Below are positions 10,914 to 19,224 of a stretch of 64,000 bases of DNA, piece by piece. The position numbers were made by a program, and so were the translations under genes. How positions within the stretch are numbered: position 1 is the first letter of the stretch; every line of letters starts with the position of its first letter. The DNA is from Corynebacterium humireducens NBRC 106098 = DSM 45392. GTDB taxonomy: Bacteria > Actinomycetota > Actinomycetes > Mycobacteriales > Mycobacteriaceae. The stretch lies in assembly GCF_000819445.1 (NCBI RefSeq), contig NZ_CP005286.1, positions 186,001 through 250,000 on the forward strand. The letters are read 5' to 3'. The notes beneath the pieces are model-generated. The model saw nothing but the letters and a program-made list of their open reading frames with translations, was not told the origin of the DNA and did no database searches.

Positions 10914-11308
10914 GTTCTTGTCGGTGGTCTGGTAGGGGAGGCCTTCATTCTGTCCAGACAATTCTTGTGGTGTCCTGGGGCGTCGGCATGCGGCGTCGGG
11001 CGGGTATCGGCGTTCCCGTTCCTCGTTTGGCGGTTCACTGCCGGACAATGGAGGATTTTCTCAGGAACAGGGATCCCTGCTGATCTCGTATTTCGCCCCG
11101 GAACTCCGCTGGACGCTCAGCTTGTCCCCAGAATTGGGGTCTTTCCGCAGCGAATTGTGAGGAAATGTTGCGGGAGCCGTGAAATGTAGGTGCAATTGAC
11201 CCGTGTCATAACTCAGTAGATATGAATGCTGAGCCTCCTTGATGGCCTGGGTGACCACCGGTTCGCCGGCAACGCCCACGTCACACGACAACTGATTGAG
11301 GACGGACT
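10914..11308 (+). other. 395-bp upstream region of the surface-protein gene, no gene seen
   Basis: No credible reading frame on either strand. It is more AT-rich than its flanks, contains a 12-bp palindrome CAGGGATCCCTG (near 11067-11078), a small CCCCA/TGGGG hairpin at 11126-11139 and a promoter candidate at 11196-11226. The length suggests a regulated promoter with a leader of roughly 80 nt. Confidence 0.5.
11196..11226 (+). promoter_or_regulatory. Promoter candidate for the surface-protein gene
   Basis: TTGACC at 11196-11201 and an AT-rich TAGATATGAAT at 11217-11227. TAGATA gives a 15-nt spacer and TATGAA a 19-nt one, so the precise -10 is ambiguous. Confidence 0.45.
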
Positions 11309-13393
11309 ATGAGTCTCAAGAAGAAGGTCACTGCAGTCGTCTCTGCAGTGGCCATGGCGTTCGGAGGTGTCGCGGTCGCGACCAGCCCCGTCGCCGCTCA
11401 GGAGCCCGAGCAGGGCAACCTCACCGACGCCTGCAAGATCGACTTCAACGCCGTGGGTGAGCTGGACACCAGCAAGGCGACCGATGTGGGTTCGCTCGAG
11501 GGTTTCCTGGTCAACACCAGCCCGAACGAGTACGGTGACGCCGGCGCGGCCGCCCAGCACTGGAAGTACAAGACCGGGGACTGGCAGAACTTCAACTGGC
11601 GTATCCCGTTCGGCACCGCCGAGCCGCTCCAGAACGCCCAGCTGACGGTGACCCTCCCCGAGGGCTTTGAAGTTGCGCAGCGTGATGAAAATAACCTGAT
11701 CTACGACAGCGATGTGCTCGTCTACTTCTCCGTGGAGAAGAACCCTGACTACGGTGTGGCGAACGCCCGCTCCAACGGTGGTTACATCACCGACAGCTCC
11801 ACCAACACAGGTTCTCCGGAGTCCGAGCAGCACCGCAAGAAGTGGAACAACGTCATCGTGTCCACGAACTCCGCGGGCCAGACCACCGTCACCGGTGACA
11901 TCGGGCGTTTCGATGCCGGCGAGCATTCTGTCCTGCAGATTGAGGTCACCCCGAAGGCGGACTTCGTTCTCGGACCGGTGAGCACCCTCAAGGTGAACAT
12001 CACCGCTGACCGTGCCTGCGCCATCGACGGCCGCGCCTTCAACGACACCGATGCTGACGGTGTCTGGGATGCGGGCGAGCTGCCGCGTCCGGGTGTGCCG
12101 GTCTACCTCATCAACGCTGCGGGCGAGATCGTCCAGCAGACGGTGACCAACCACACCGGCCAGTACCGTTTCGGCGAAGTCGACATGGACACCTACACCG
12201 TCCACTTCGAGCGTCCGGAGGCTCTGCCGGGATACATCTTCACCCAGGGCCCGGACTCCCACGTCGACGCTGAGGGTGTCGCTGGTCCGATGATCTTCGA
12301 CAATGACACCCCGCAGTTCGGTACCGACCGCGAGTTCCGCGGCGTGAACGCAGGTATCGCCCGCGTGGAGGGCCAGCCCTCCTACGACGATTCCTACACC
12401 AGCCCCGGTACCCCGGTGGAGGTCAACCAGACCGGTGACCCGTTCGTCCCGGCTGGTTCCGAGTACTCCATCGATGAGGGAACTGTTCCGGCCGACTGGA
12501 CCGTCGAGATTGACAAGAACACCGGTCGCCTGACCGTCACCCCGCCGGCTGATGCACAGCCGCGTGAGAACCACGAGATCGGCGTCGTCATCACGCTGCC
12601 CAACGGTGACGTCTACGCTGAGACGACCGCCCGCGTCGAGGTCGACGCCCGGATCGTGCGCTTCTACATCAACGACGACGGTGACCTGATCGTCGTCTGG
12701 AACTACAACGGTTCCGACGGCCAGCCGTACGAGGAGAACCTCGGCAACGTCAAGGGTGAGCCGGGTGAGCAGGGAGCGCCGGGTAAGCCGGGTACTCCGG
12801 GCCAGGACGGCATCAGCATCGTCAAGACCGAGATCATCAACGGTGAACTGTGGATCACCTACAGCGATGGCCGCGAGGAGAACGTCGGCAAGGTCATCGG
12901 TGAGGACGGCAAGGACGGTATCGACGGCTCCTCCGCAATCGTGGCAGGTTCCTCCGCTCTCCTGACCGGCTCCTCTGCACTGCTGGGCTCCTCCGTGGAT
13001 GACGAGGGTGATGAATCCTCCTCGTTCCTGGGTTCCTCCGCTGACGGCACCGGTCAGGGTGGCTCCTCCGACGCACGTTGCGTCCAGGCCGCCGCCACCG
13101 TCGGCATCCCCCTGCTGGCTCTCCTGCCGATCGGTCTGGCCACCCAGGTGAATATCCCGGGTCTGTCCCCGCTGGTCGCTGACGCCCAGGCACAGCTGCA
13201 GTCCTTCAACACGGACATTCAGCAGCAGTCCGGTATCCACGACCCGAACACCTCCCGCTTCATGGCTCAGGTCAACGCTGAGCTGCAGAAGCACGGTGCA
13301 ACCGTGGGACAGGCAGTGGGTGCTGCTGCACTGCTCACCATCGGTGGTCTCGCCGGCAAGTACCTCTACGACAGCTGCGTGCCGCGCGGCTAG
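11309..13393 (+). CDS. Large secreted surface protein (SdrD-B-like, Rib-like and collagen-like segments)
   Basis: A 694-aa exported protein. The signal peptide covers residues 1-30 (cleavage after SPVAA). Residues 36-235 form an unassigned beta-rich domain. Residues 236-310 (GRAFNDTDADGVWDAGELP, then GQYRFGEVDMDTYTVHF) match an SdrD-B/prealbumin-like fold. Residues about 358-446 resemble a Rib/alpha domain. Residues 483-500 are collagen-like Gly-X-Y triplets (GEPGEQGAPGKPGTPGQDG). Residues 540-588 are GSS-rich (GSSAIVAGSSALLTGSSALLG). Two hydrophobic stretches (594-612 and 668-688) sit near the C-terminus; there is no LPXTG, so anchoring is probably in the outer mycomembrane or by another mechanism. 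Good spacing to the ATG and a strong terminator bound it. A fragment of a second copy follows at 13652-13744. Confidence 0.8.
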   Translation: MSLKKKVTAVVSAVAMAFGGVAVATSPVAAQEPEQGNLTDACKIDFNAVGELDTSKATDVGSLEGFLVNTSPNEYGDAGAAAQHWKYKTGDWQNFNWRIPFGTAEPLQNAQLTVTLPEGFEVAQRDENNLIYDSDVLVYFSVEKNPDYGVANARSNGGYITDSSTNTGSPESEQHRKKWNNVIVSTNSAGQTTVTGDIGRFDAGEHSVLQIEVTPKADFVLGPVSTLKVNITADRACAIDGRAFNDTDADGVWDAGELPRPGVPVYLINAAGEIVQQTVTNHTGQYRFGEVDMDTYTVHFERPEALPGYIFTQGPDSHVDAEGVAGPMIFDNDTPQFGTDREFRGVNAGIARVEGQPSYDDSYTSPGTPVEVNQTGDPFVPAGSEYSIDEGTVPADWTVEIDKNTGRLTVTPPADAQPRENHEIGVVITLPNGDVYAETTARVEVDARIVRFYINDDGDLIVVWNYNGSDGQPYEENLGNVKGEPGEQGAPGKPGTPGQDGISIVKTEIINGELWITYSDGREENVGKVIGEDGKDGIDGSSAIVAGSSALLTGSSALLGSSVDDEGDESSSFLGSSADGTGQGGSSDARCVQAAATVGIPLLALLPIGLATQVNIPGLSPLVADAQAQLQSFNTDIQQQSGIHDPNTSRFMAQVNAELQKHGATVGQAVGAAALLTIGGLAGKYLYDSCVPRG

Positions 13394-13414
13394 TTTCCGC
13401 CTCGGCTGATCACA

Positions 13415-13452
13415 ATCGTCCGTCCCTCCCACTGGAGGGGCGGACGATTTTT
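13415..13452 (+). terminator. Surface-protein gene terminator
   Basis: AATCGTCCGTCCCTCC pairs with GGAGGGGCGGACGATT (one G-U) and is followed by TTTTTCTT. A classical intrinsic terminator 22 nt after the stop. Confidence 0.85.
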
Positions 13453-13493
13453 CTTCTGGTGAGGACCGTGTGTTGTGGACCGCGTTCGTTTCT

Positions 13494-13655
13494 GAACGCC
13501 CCGGCCTCTACGCGCTCGACGTCCCCACTCCGCTGGAGGTCGTCGGCAAGGACACCTCCCTGGTCAGCCGTATCCGTCAGGATCAGTCCATCGACGACAA
13601 CAAGGGCCTGGCCCTGGTTGTCTCCGGTGACAACCCGCGCGAGGATGCGGCGTGA
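13494..13655 (+). pseudogene. asd: Truncated duplicate of the asd 3' region
   Basis: In frame with an open stretch from 13470, this piece encodes [20 protein letters not shown] then [20 protein letters not shown] and ends at TGA 13655. It matches asd codons for [17 protein letters not shown] then [20 protein letters not shown] (about 10670-10828) with only scattered substitutions. Everything upstream (NAD and catalytic parts) and the last 13 codons of asd are missing. There is no ribosome site. It is directly fused to a fragment of the surface-protein 3' end, so it is debris of a tandem duplication rather than a gene. Confidence 0.88.
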
Positions 13656-13744
13656 ACATCGGTCAGGTCGCTGGCGCAGCTGTGTTGCTGACCGTCGGTT
13701 GTCTGGCGCTCAAGCACGTCGTGGACAACTGCCTCCCGGCTTAA
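13652..13744 (+). pseudogene. Fragment of a second surface-protein gene (C-terminal 30 codons)
   Basis: Reads NIGQVAGAAVLLTVGCLALK then HVVDNCLPA and stops at TAA 13742-13744. It aligns with the C-terminus of the intact surface protein (TVGQAVGAAALLTIGGLAGK, then YLYDSCVPRG). It begins exactly where the asd fragment ends. The hydrophobic helix and the DxC-P ending are conserved, so the parent was a full paralogue now lost. Confidence 0.82.
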
Positions 13745-13780
13745 GTCCCTGACGTCTCTGCCGGCTGCCGGCAGTGAGGC

Positions 13781-13818
13781 GCAACGCCCGAGCTCCCTTC
13801 GGGGAGGGCGGGCGTTGC
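13781..13818. terminator. Hairpin at the sigC 3' end
   Basis: GCAACGCCCG at 13781 pairs with CGGGCGTTGC ending at 13818, with inner CTCCC/GGGAG around TTCG. It lies between the pseudogene remnant and the sigC stop, facing both. No T-run. Confidence 0.6.
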
Positions 13819-13832
13819 CGCGTTTCGGGGGG

Positions 13833-14381
13833 TCAGCTGGACTCGATGAGGTCCTTGCGGGCGCGGGCCACGCGGGAGCGGATTGTGCCGATGCGGACGC
13901 CGGCGATCTTCGCGGCCTCCTCGTAGGTGTAGCCGAGGACCTGGGTGAGGATGAGGGCCTCGCGGCGTTCCTCGGGGAGGGCGTCGATAAGCGTGCGGAC
14001 GTCGATCCACTCGGACCAGGAGGCGGCGTTCGCGCCCTCCACCGGGGTGGTGGCGGCGGCGTCCTCGTACTCGGTGATGGACTTGCGGGGGCGGGCCATG
14101 TCGTGGCGGATGTTGTCCACCCACACGCGTCGCGCGAGGGACAGGAGCCACGTGCGTGCCGAGGAGCGGGCGGCGAAGCGGGGGAGTGCGCCCATGACGC
14201 GGAGGTAGGTCTCCTGCGTGAGGTCGTCGGCGATGTCGCGGCCGCCCAGGTGGGCGAGGAGGCGCCATACGTCGTCCTGGGTGGCGCGGATGAACTCCGT
14301 GAGCGCCGCGCGGTCACCGCGTCCGGCACGTAGTGCCAGGTCGGTGACGCGAGCGTCTTCGTGGGCGGAGTGCTTGGTCAC
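13833..14381 (-). CDS. sigC: ECF-family RNA polymerase sigma factor, SigC-like
   Basis: A 182-aa sigma factor with only regions 2 and 4. Region 2: IRATQDDVWRLLAHLGGRDI then DDLTQETYLRVMGALPRF. Region 4: LPEERREALILTQVLGYTYEE then IAGVRIGTIRSRVARARKDL. In C. glutamicum SigC, encoded at the same place between asd and katA, responds to respiratory-chain defects and drives cydAB and haem/cytochrome genes; I infer the same here from synteny. GTG at 14381 lies 8 nt after a TAACGT box (14390-14395), suggesting a leaderless transcript; earlier open frame is unsupported. No anti-sigma gene is adjacent. It is divergent from katA. Confidence 0.85.
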   Translation of the reverse strand: MTKHSAHEDARVTDLALRAGRGDRAALTEFIRATQDDVWRLLAHLGGRDIADDLTQETYLRVMGALPRFAARSSARTWLLSLARRVWVDNIRHDMARPRKSITEYEDAAATTPVEGANAASWSEWIDVRTLIDALPEERREALILTQVLGYTYEEAAKIAGVRIGTIRSRVARARKDLIESS

Positions 14382-14439
14382 GGATACAGACGTTACCAGG
14401 GCAAACGGCGGGGATCGCTTTCGATGGGTACGGTGAGGG

Positions 14440-14468
14440 TTGCACGGGTCACAATATGGGTCTAGACT
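14440..14468 (+). promoter_or_regulatory. katA promoter
   Basis: TTGCAC (14440-14445), 17-nt spacer, TAGACT (14463-14468). The predicted leader of about 50 nt ends in AGAAAGGAG before the ATG. This is one of the best sigma-A promoters in the window. Confidence 0.7.
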
Positions 14469-14523
14469 ATGAACCAGCGGCCACCGATAGGTGGAATGAA
14501 TTATCAATCCAGAAAGAGGAGCC

Positions 14524-16074
14524 ATGAGCGACCAGAACTCCAAGGCCAACGAGATCGTCGAGCGCGGACTGCGTCCCAAGGTCACCGGCACCACCACCCG
14601 CCACAACGGCGCGCCGGTTCCGTCCGAGAACATCTCCGTCACCGCGGGCCCGCAGGGCCCCAACATTCTCAATGACATCCACCTCATCGAGAAGCTCGCG
14701 CACTTCAACCGTGAGAATGTCCCGGAGCGCATCCCCCACGCCAAGGGCCACGGTGCCTTCGGCGAGCTCCACGTCACCGCCGACGTATCCCGGTACACCA
14801 AGGCGAAGCTGTTCCAGCCGGGCACGGTCACCCCGATGGGCATCCGCTTCTCGACGGTCGCCGGCGAGAAGGGCTCCCCGGACACCTGGCGCGACGTGCA
14901 CGGCTTCGCCCTGCGCTTCTACACCGAGGATGGCAACTACGACATCGTCGGCAACAACACCCCGGTGTTCTTCCTTCGCGACGGCGTGAAGTTCCCGGAC
15001 TTCATCCACTCCCAGAAGCGTCTCGGCCGCAACGGCCTGCGTGACGCCGACATGCAGTGGGACTTCTGGACCCGCACCCCGGAGTCCGCGCACCAGGTCA
15101 CCTACCTCATGGGCGACCGCGGCACCCCGACCACCACCCGTCACATGAACGGCTACGGCTCCCACACCTTCCAGTGGGTCAACGAGGCCGGCGAGGCCTT
15201 CTGGGTGAAGTACCACTTCCTCTCCCGTCAGGGCGTGGAGAACTTCACCGCCGCCGAGGCCGAGGAGATGGCCGGCAAGAACGCCGATCACCACCGTCAG
15301 GACCTCTACGAGGCCATCGAGCGCGGCGACTATCCCGTCTGGGACGTCAAGGTGCAGATCATGCCGTTCGAGGACGCCGAGAAGTACCGCTGGAACCCCT
15401 TCGACCTGACCAAGACCTGGTCCAAGAAGGACTACCCGCGTATCGACGTCGGCCACTTCATCCTCAACCGCAACCCGCGCAACCACTTCGCGCAGATCGA
15501 GCAGATCGCCCTCGACCCGGGCAACATCGTCCCGGGCATCGGCCTGTCCCCGGACCGCATGCTCCAGGCCCGCGTCTTCGCGTACGCCGACCAGCAGCGT
15601 TACCGCATCGGACCGAACTACCGTGACCTGCCGGTGAACCGTCCGCTCAACGACGTCAACACCTACAGCAACCGCGGCCCGATGGCGTACTTCTTCGACG
15701 ACGAGGACCAGCCGACCTACTCGCCGAACCGCTACGACAAGGGCGCCGGCTACCTGGACAACGGCGAGGACTCCTCCTCCAACCACCAGTCCTACGGTCA
15801 GGCCGCCGACATCTACGTCAACCCGGACCCGCACGGCACCGATCTGGTCCGCGCCGCCTACGTCAAGCATCCCGAGGACGATGACTTCGGCCAGGCCGGA
15901 ACCCTCTACCGTGAGGTGCTCGACGACGCCGCCAAGCAGCGTCTCGCCGAGAACATCGCCGGTGCCATGCAGGGCGTCTCCGAGGGGACGGAGCAGCGCG
16001 TCTACGAGTACTGGACCAATGTCGACCCGAACCTGGGTGAGGCAGTGAAGGCGGAGTACGCCAAGCTGAAGTAG
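14524..16074 (+). CDS. katA: Monofunctional haem catalase
   Basis: A 516-aa small-subunit catalase that dismutates hydrogen peroxide. Distal catalytic His72 lies in [16 protein letters not shown], the distal Asn is in [11 protein letters not shown] (145-146), and the proximal haem ligand Tyr355 is in [17 protein letters not shown]. The [19 protein letters not shown] segment is also standard. There is no signal peptide, so it is cytoplasmic. AGAAAGGAG sits 4 nt before ATG at 14524. A strong promoter precedes it and a 15-bp hairpin follows. OxyR control is likely by analogy but no operator was identified. Confidence 0.97.
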   Translation: MSDQNSKANEIVERGLRPKVTGTTTRHNGAPVPSENISVTAGPQGPNILNDIHLIEKLAHFNRENVPERIPHAKGHGAFGELHVTADVSRYTKAKLFQPGTVTPMGIRFSTVAGEKGSPDTWRDVHGFALRFYTEDGNYDIVGNNTPVFFLRDGVKFPDFIHSQKRLGRNGLRDADMQWDFWTRTPESAHQVTYLMGDRGTPTTTRHMNGYGSHTFQWVNEAGEAFWVKYHFLSRQGVENFTAAEAEEMAGKNADHHRQDLYEAIERGDYPVWDVKVQIMPFEDAEKYRWNPFDLTKTWSKKDYPRIDVGHFILNRNPRNHFAQIEQIALDPGNIVPGIGLSPDRMLQARVFAYADQQRYRIGPNYRDLPVNRPLNDVNTYSNRGPMAYFFDDEDQPTYSPNRYDKGAGYLDNGEDSSSNHQSYGQAADIYVNPDPHGTDLVRAAYVKHPEDDDFGQAGTLYREVLDDAAKQRLAENIAGAMQGVSEGTEQRVYEYWTNVDPNLGEAVKAEYAKLK

Positions 16075-16089
16075 TTTCCCACCCGCACC

Positions 16090-16125
16090 CGTCAGCCCCG
16101 GAAGCCCCCGCTTCCGGGGCTGACG
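16090..16125 (+). terminator. katA terminator
   Basis: CGTCAGCCCCGGAAG and CTTCCGGGGCTGACG form a perfect 15-bp stem with loop CCCCCG, 15 nt after the katA stop. No T-run follows. Confidence 0.7.
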
Positions 16126-16140
16126 TGCCACGATGGGGGT

Positions 16141-16665
16141 ATGCGCCCCCTCATCGTCTGTGTGCTCGGAACCGCCCTGCTGCTGGGTGGGTGCGCCTCC
16201 GACGGGACAGATCCCGTGGTGATCACCGTGACGGAGGTGGAGACGGTGACCCCGGACGTCGGTACGCAGGCGGACCGTGCCTTCCGGGACCATGCGCCGC
16301 TGCCGGAGTCGGGGCTGATCGCCATCCTCCGGGAGGAGGGTTTCGGCGAGGAGGAGGCGCGGCAGGCCGTGGCGGAACTGAACGTCGACTGGGTGGAGCA
16401 GGCGGGGGAGACCATCCGGCAGGACGGCGGCGACCTGTCGCTGTCCCGGGTGGAGATGGAGTACTGGCTGCAACGCGCGGGCTACACCGCGGAGGAGTCG
16501 CAGCAGGCGGTCGCCCTCGCCGCCGTCGACTGGCGTGACAACGCCCGGCGGGCGGCACGGGAGACCCGGGAACACGAGGGCCTCACCCACGAGGCCATCC
16601 GGGAGCGGCTCCTCCAGCGCGGTTTCACCCCGGAGGAGGTCGCGGGGGCGATGTCACACCTGTAG
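16141..16665 (+). CDS. Ltp-type lipoprotein 1
   Basis: A 174-aa lipoprotein: signal peptide with lipobox LLGGC (Cys18), a short VTVTEVETVTP linker, then three copies of an approximately 45-residue helical repeat of the Ltp family (for example LPESGLIAILREEGFGEEEA, then QAVAELNVDWVEQAGE). The family is named for Ltp of Streptococcus phage TP-J34, a surface lipoprotein that blocks superinfecting phage DNA injection; many actinobacteria carry chromosomal versions of unknown role. This copy has diverged most from the repeat consensus. It is the first of four consecutive same-strand paralogues. Confidence 0.8.
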   Translation: MRPLIVCVLGTALLLGGCASDGTDPVVITVTEVETVTPDVGTQADRAFRDHAPLPESGLIAILREEGFGEEEARQAVAELNVDWVEQAGETIRQDGGDLSLSRVEMEYWLQRAGYTAEESQQAVALAAVDWRDNARRAARETREHEGLTHEAIRERLLQRGFTPEEVAGAMSHL

Positions 16666-16722
16666 CGGGGGAAGGGTTTGCATTCCGCGGAAACTGCGCC
16701 TCTGACGTGCCAGTATGAAGGT

Positions 16723-17343
16723 ATGCGCCCCCTCTGCCTCCTGCCCGTGATCATCCTGCTGGTGAGCGCCTGCGCCCAGCCGGAGCCCGGACCCACGCCG
16801 ACGGTGACGGTCACGACGTCGGCAAGTGAGGAGCACGGCGGCACCCGGTCCCCGGACCCGACCACCCCGAATCCGACCACCACGCACGAGACCACCGCAC
16901 AGACGGAAGACTTCGCCCGGGAGCGTGCCCGCGAGCTCCTCAACAACGAGATCTACTCCGCGCTGGGACTCGAGCTGGATCTCATCGGCGAGGGATTCAG
17001 CCGCGAGGATGCCCGCCGGGCCGTCGACTCCCTCGACGTCGACTGGCGGGAGCAGGCCGCCCTGGCGGTCGGGGAACTCAGCATGTTCACCATGAACTCC
17101 CGCGTCGGGATGATGAACGACCTCCAGGCCGGCGGCTTCACCCGGGAGGAGGCACAGTACGGCGTCGACAACGTGTACGTCGACTACTACGAGAAGGCAC
17201 ACGCGATGGCCCACTACCTGTCCTACAACATGGACTACGTGCTGTTCGAGGACATCCGCCAGCTCCTCATCGACGAACACGGCTTCCTGCCGGAGGAGGC
17301 GGACTGGGCGATCGAGAACCTGCACCCCGACGCCGTGGGCTGA
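16723..17343 (+). CDS. Ltp-type lipoprotein 2
   Basis: A 206-aa lipoprotein. Lipobox VSAC (Cys17) is followed by a Pro/Thr-rich linker of about 45 residues and three Ltp-like repeats, the clearest being DLQAGGFTREEAQYGVDNVY then VDYYEKAHAMAHYLS. I chose ATG at 16723 because it directly begins the signal peptide (MRPLCLLPVIILLV); the frame is open 15 codons earlier without support. It is closely similar in layout to the next gene, down to the ending PEEADWAIENLHPDAVG, which shows recent tandem duplication. The Thr/Pro linker is a plausible O-mannosylation region. The function is unknown. Confidence 0.8.
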   Translation: MRPLCLLPVIILLVSACAQPEPGPTPTVTVTTSASEEHGGTRSPDPTTPNPTTTHETTAQTEDFARERARELLNNEIYSALGLELDLIGEGFSREDARRAVDSLDVDWREQAALAVGELSMFTMNSRVGMMNDLQAGGFTREEAQYGVDNVYVDYYEKAHAMAHYLSYNMDYVLFEDIRQLLIDEHGFLPEEADWAIENLHPDAVG

Positions 17344-17373
17344 GCGCACGGCCCCGACCCCAGGACGAATGAC

Positions 17374-18006
17374 ATGAAGCGTGCCCTGACCCTCCTGCCC
17401 GTGACGATCCTGCTGCTGGGCGCCTGCACCCAGACCGGGCCCACCCCGCCACCCGCGCCGACGGAGACGGAGACCGTCACGGTGAGCGTGACCCCGGACA
17501 TACCGTGGGTCCCGGAACGCCCGACCCCGGAACCCACCACCCCCGGGGAGATCATCACGCAGTCCCGGGACTTCGCCCGGGCGCGGGCCCGTGAACTCAA
17601 CACCCAGGAGATCCACTCCGTGACCAGCCTCGAGTTCGCGCTCGTCAGCGAGGGCATCAGCCGGGAGGACGCCCGCTGGGCCGCCGACTCCCTCGACGTC
17701 GACTGGAACCAGAACGCCGTCCGGGCGGTCAGGGAACTCGACAGGGTGACCACGAACTCCCGCGTCGGGATGCTTCGTGACCTCAAGGCCCGCGGCTTCA
17801 CCCAGGATGAGGCGCACTACGGGATCGACAACTCGTGGATCAACTACCACGACAACGCCCTGCAGACCGCCTACCAGCTGCACCAGTCCACGGAGGAGGG
17901 CATGCTCTACGAGGAGATCCGGCACGGCCTCATCGAGTGGTACGGCTTCCTCCCCGAGGAGGCCGACTGGGCCATCGACAACATGTACCCCCACGCCGTG
18001 GGCTGA
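17374..18006 (+). CDS. Ltp-type lipoprotein 3
   Basis: A 210-aa lipoprotein with lipobox LLGAC (Cys17), a Pro/Thr linker and three Ltp-like repeats (DLKARGFTQDEAHYGIDNSW, then INYHDNALQTAYQL). It ends PEEADWAIDNMYPHAVG, nearly the same as lipoprotein 2. Only 30 nt separate it from that gene, so they may share a transcript. Acidic residues dominate the repeats, as in the neighbours. Confidence 0.8.
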   Translation: MKRALTLLPVTILLLGACTQTGPTPPPAPTETETVTVSVTPDIPWVPERPTPEPTTPGEIITQSRDFARARARELNTQEIHSVTSLEFALVSEGISREDARWAADSLDVDWNQNAVRAVRELDRVTTNSRVGMLRDLKARGFTQDEAHYGIDNSWINYHDNALQTAYQLHQSTEEGMLYEEIRHGLIEWYGFLPEEADWAIDNMYPHAVG

Positions 18007-18093
18007 GCACGCCTGTTCGTACCCGGTGCGTGACGTGTCGGTGGCAGGGAGGAAGATGAGGATCCGCCTTCCCGAACCGAAGAAAGAGTACTC

Positions 18094-18777
18094 ATGGTCA
18101 CACCCCTCCGCGCCGGCATCCTGCTCGCCGCCACCTCCCTGACGCTGGCATCCTGCGCCTCCGAGCCCGAGATCGTCACGGTCACCGAGACCGTCACCGC
18201 CTCGCCGGAGAAGTCCACGGTGACGTCGACACGCAGCACGACGAGCAGCGCCACCCCGGAACCCGCGACGGATACCGCGACGGAGCCCCGGGAAACCACC
18301 ACCGAGACGACCACGACTCCGACCACCACCCGGGCGGCCGCGGCAGACGGGACGCCGCGCGAATTCCGCGCCGCCGTGGACAAGGCCGTGAGTTACAACT
18401 CGACGTCCGGATTCTCAAAGCAGGGTCTCTACGAACAGCTGCTCTACGAGGGGTTCCCGGAGGCGGCGGCCCAGTACGGGGTCGACAACGTCTCAGCTGA
18501 CTGGTCGAACAATGCGCTGCGGACGGCGGAGAGCTACAACTCCATGTCCGGATTCTCGCGACAGGGGCTCCACGATCAGCTCATCTACGAGGGTTTCACC
18601 GCTGAGCAGGCCCAGTACGGGGTCAACAACGTGCAGGCGGACTGGTCCGCCAATGCGCTGCGCACGGCGAACAGCTATCTCCAGACCTCCGCCTTCTCGG
18701 ACGCGGGGCTCTACGATCAGCTCCTCTACGAGGGTTTCACCCCTGAGCAGGCCTCCTACGCCCTGGCGAACCTCTGA
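18094..18777 (+). CDS. Ltp-type lipoprotein 4 (closest to consensus)
   Basis: A 227-aa lipoprotein. Lipobox LASC (Cys18) precedes a long Thr/Ser/Pro linker (about residues 20-85) and three near-perfect Ltp repeats of 48 residues, each with the pattern YNSTSGFSKQGLYEQLLYEG then F..AAAQYGVDNV..DW..NAL. This is the classical host-cell surface-exposed lipoprotein domain. ATG at 18094 is preceded by GAAAGAG. A long inverted repeat follows at 18786-18861 and separates the array from the Mrp operon. Surface exposure on the membrane is expected; the target is unknown. Confidence 0.88.
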   Translation: MVTPLRAGILLAATSLTLASCASEPEIVTVTETVTASPEKSTVTSTRSTTSSATPEPATDTATEPRETTTETTTTPTTTRAAAADGTPREFRAAVDKAVSYNSTSGFSKQGLYEQLLYEGFPEAAAQYGVDNVSADWSNNALRTAESYNSMSGFSRQGLHDQLIYEGFTAEQAQYGVNNVQADWSANALRTANSYLQTSAFSDAGLYDQLLYEGFTPEQASYALANL

Positions 18778-18785
18778 GTGGTTGA

Positions 18786-18861
18786 GGGGGTATTCGACTC
18801 GGGGAATCAATCAGGTGGCGCCGACGCAGCACTCGATCAATTCCCTGAGTCGAATACCCCC
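18786..18861. repeat. Long inverted repeat between lipoprotein array and Mrp operon
   Basis: GGGGGTATTCGACTC (18786-18800) is perfectly complementary to GAGTCGAATACCCCC (18847-18861), and the next seven bases inside also nearly pair (GGGGAAT with ATTCCCT). The stem is about 22 bp around a 32-nt loop. It lies 8 nt after the last lipoprotein stop and 7 nt before the mrpG stop, so it probably terminates transcription from both sides. Confidence 0.65.
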
Positions 18862-18868
18862 TTCCTCT

Positions 18869-19222
18869 CTAGACCGTCTCCGTGCCCTGCTGGTAGGCGC
18901 GTTCCTCGGCGTGGATGGCGTCGACGACGGTGACGCCGTAGATCGACCTGCCCAGGTAGTAGGAACCGACGGACCCGACGATCCACACCCCGGCGATGGA
19001 CAGCACCGCACGCACCGTGTCGTTGGCGTCGAAGCCGCTGGTGGACCAGTCGATGATCAGCTTGCCCGTCACCAGCAGCGGGAACGCCACGCCGACGACC
19101 GGGCCCATGAGGTTGACGCGGGTGAGCGCGTCCGGGGCACGCCACATCGCGACTGCGGTGGTCACCACCATGAGGGTGGCCAGCACCACGAGGACGGAGA
19201 CGAAGATCTCTGCGACACTCAT
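18869..19222 (-). CDS. mrpG: Mrp Na+/H+ antiporter subunit G
   Basis: A 117-aa membrane protein with three helices (about residues 5-27, 43-60 and 70-93) and the PhaG/MnhG signature TRVNLMGPVVGVAFPLL. It is a small subunit of the multisubunit Mrp antiporter that exchanges cytoplasmic Na+ for external H+. ATG at 19222 (MSVAEIFVS) follows 2 nt after the mrpF stop. It is the last gene of the operon. Confidence 0.93.
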   Translation of the reverse strand: MSVAEIFVSVLVVLATLMVVTTAVAMWRAPDALTRVNLMGPVVGVAFPLLVTGKLIIDWSTSGFDANDTVRAVLSIAGVWIVGSVGSYYLGRSIYGVTVVDAIHAEERAYQQGTETV

Positions 19223-19224
19223 GC

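Noticed and set aside
10965..11189. 74-codon frame upstream of the surface protein
   Set aside because: No ribosome site, unusual composition and overlap with the promoter region; a chance frame.
12766..12810. Collagen-like triplet and GSS repeats as a tandem DNA repeat or CRISPR-like array
   Set aside because: Only short protein-level repetition in a surface protein; the DNA units are too few and unequal. No CRISPR repeat-spacer pattern was seen anywhere in the window.
13470..13655. The 61-codon frame as a functional small gene
   Set aside because: It matches an internal segment of asd without domains needed for folding or activity, and no ribosome site precedes it.
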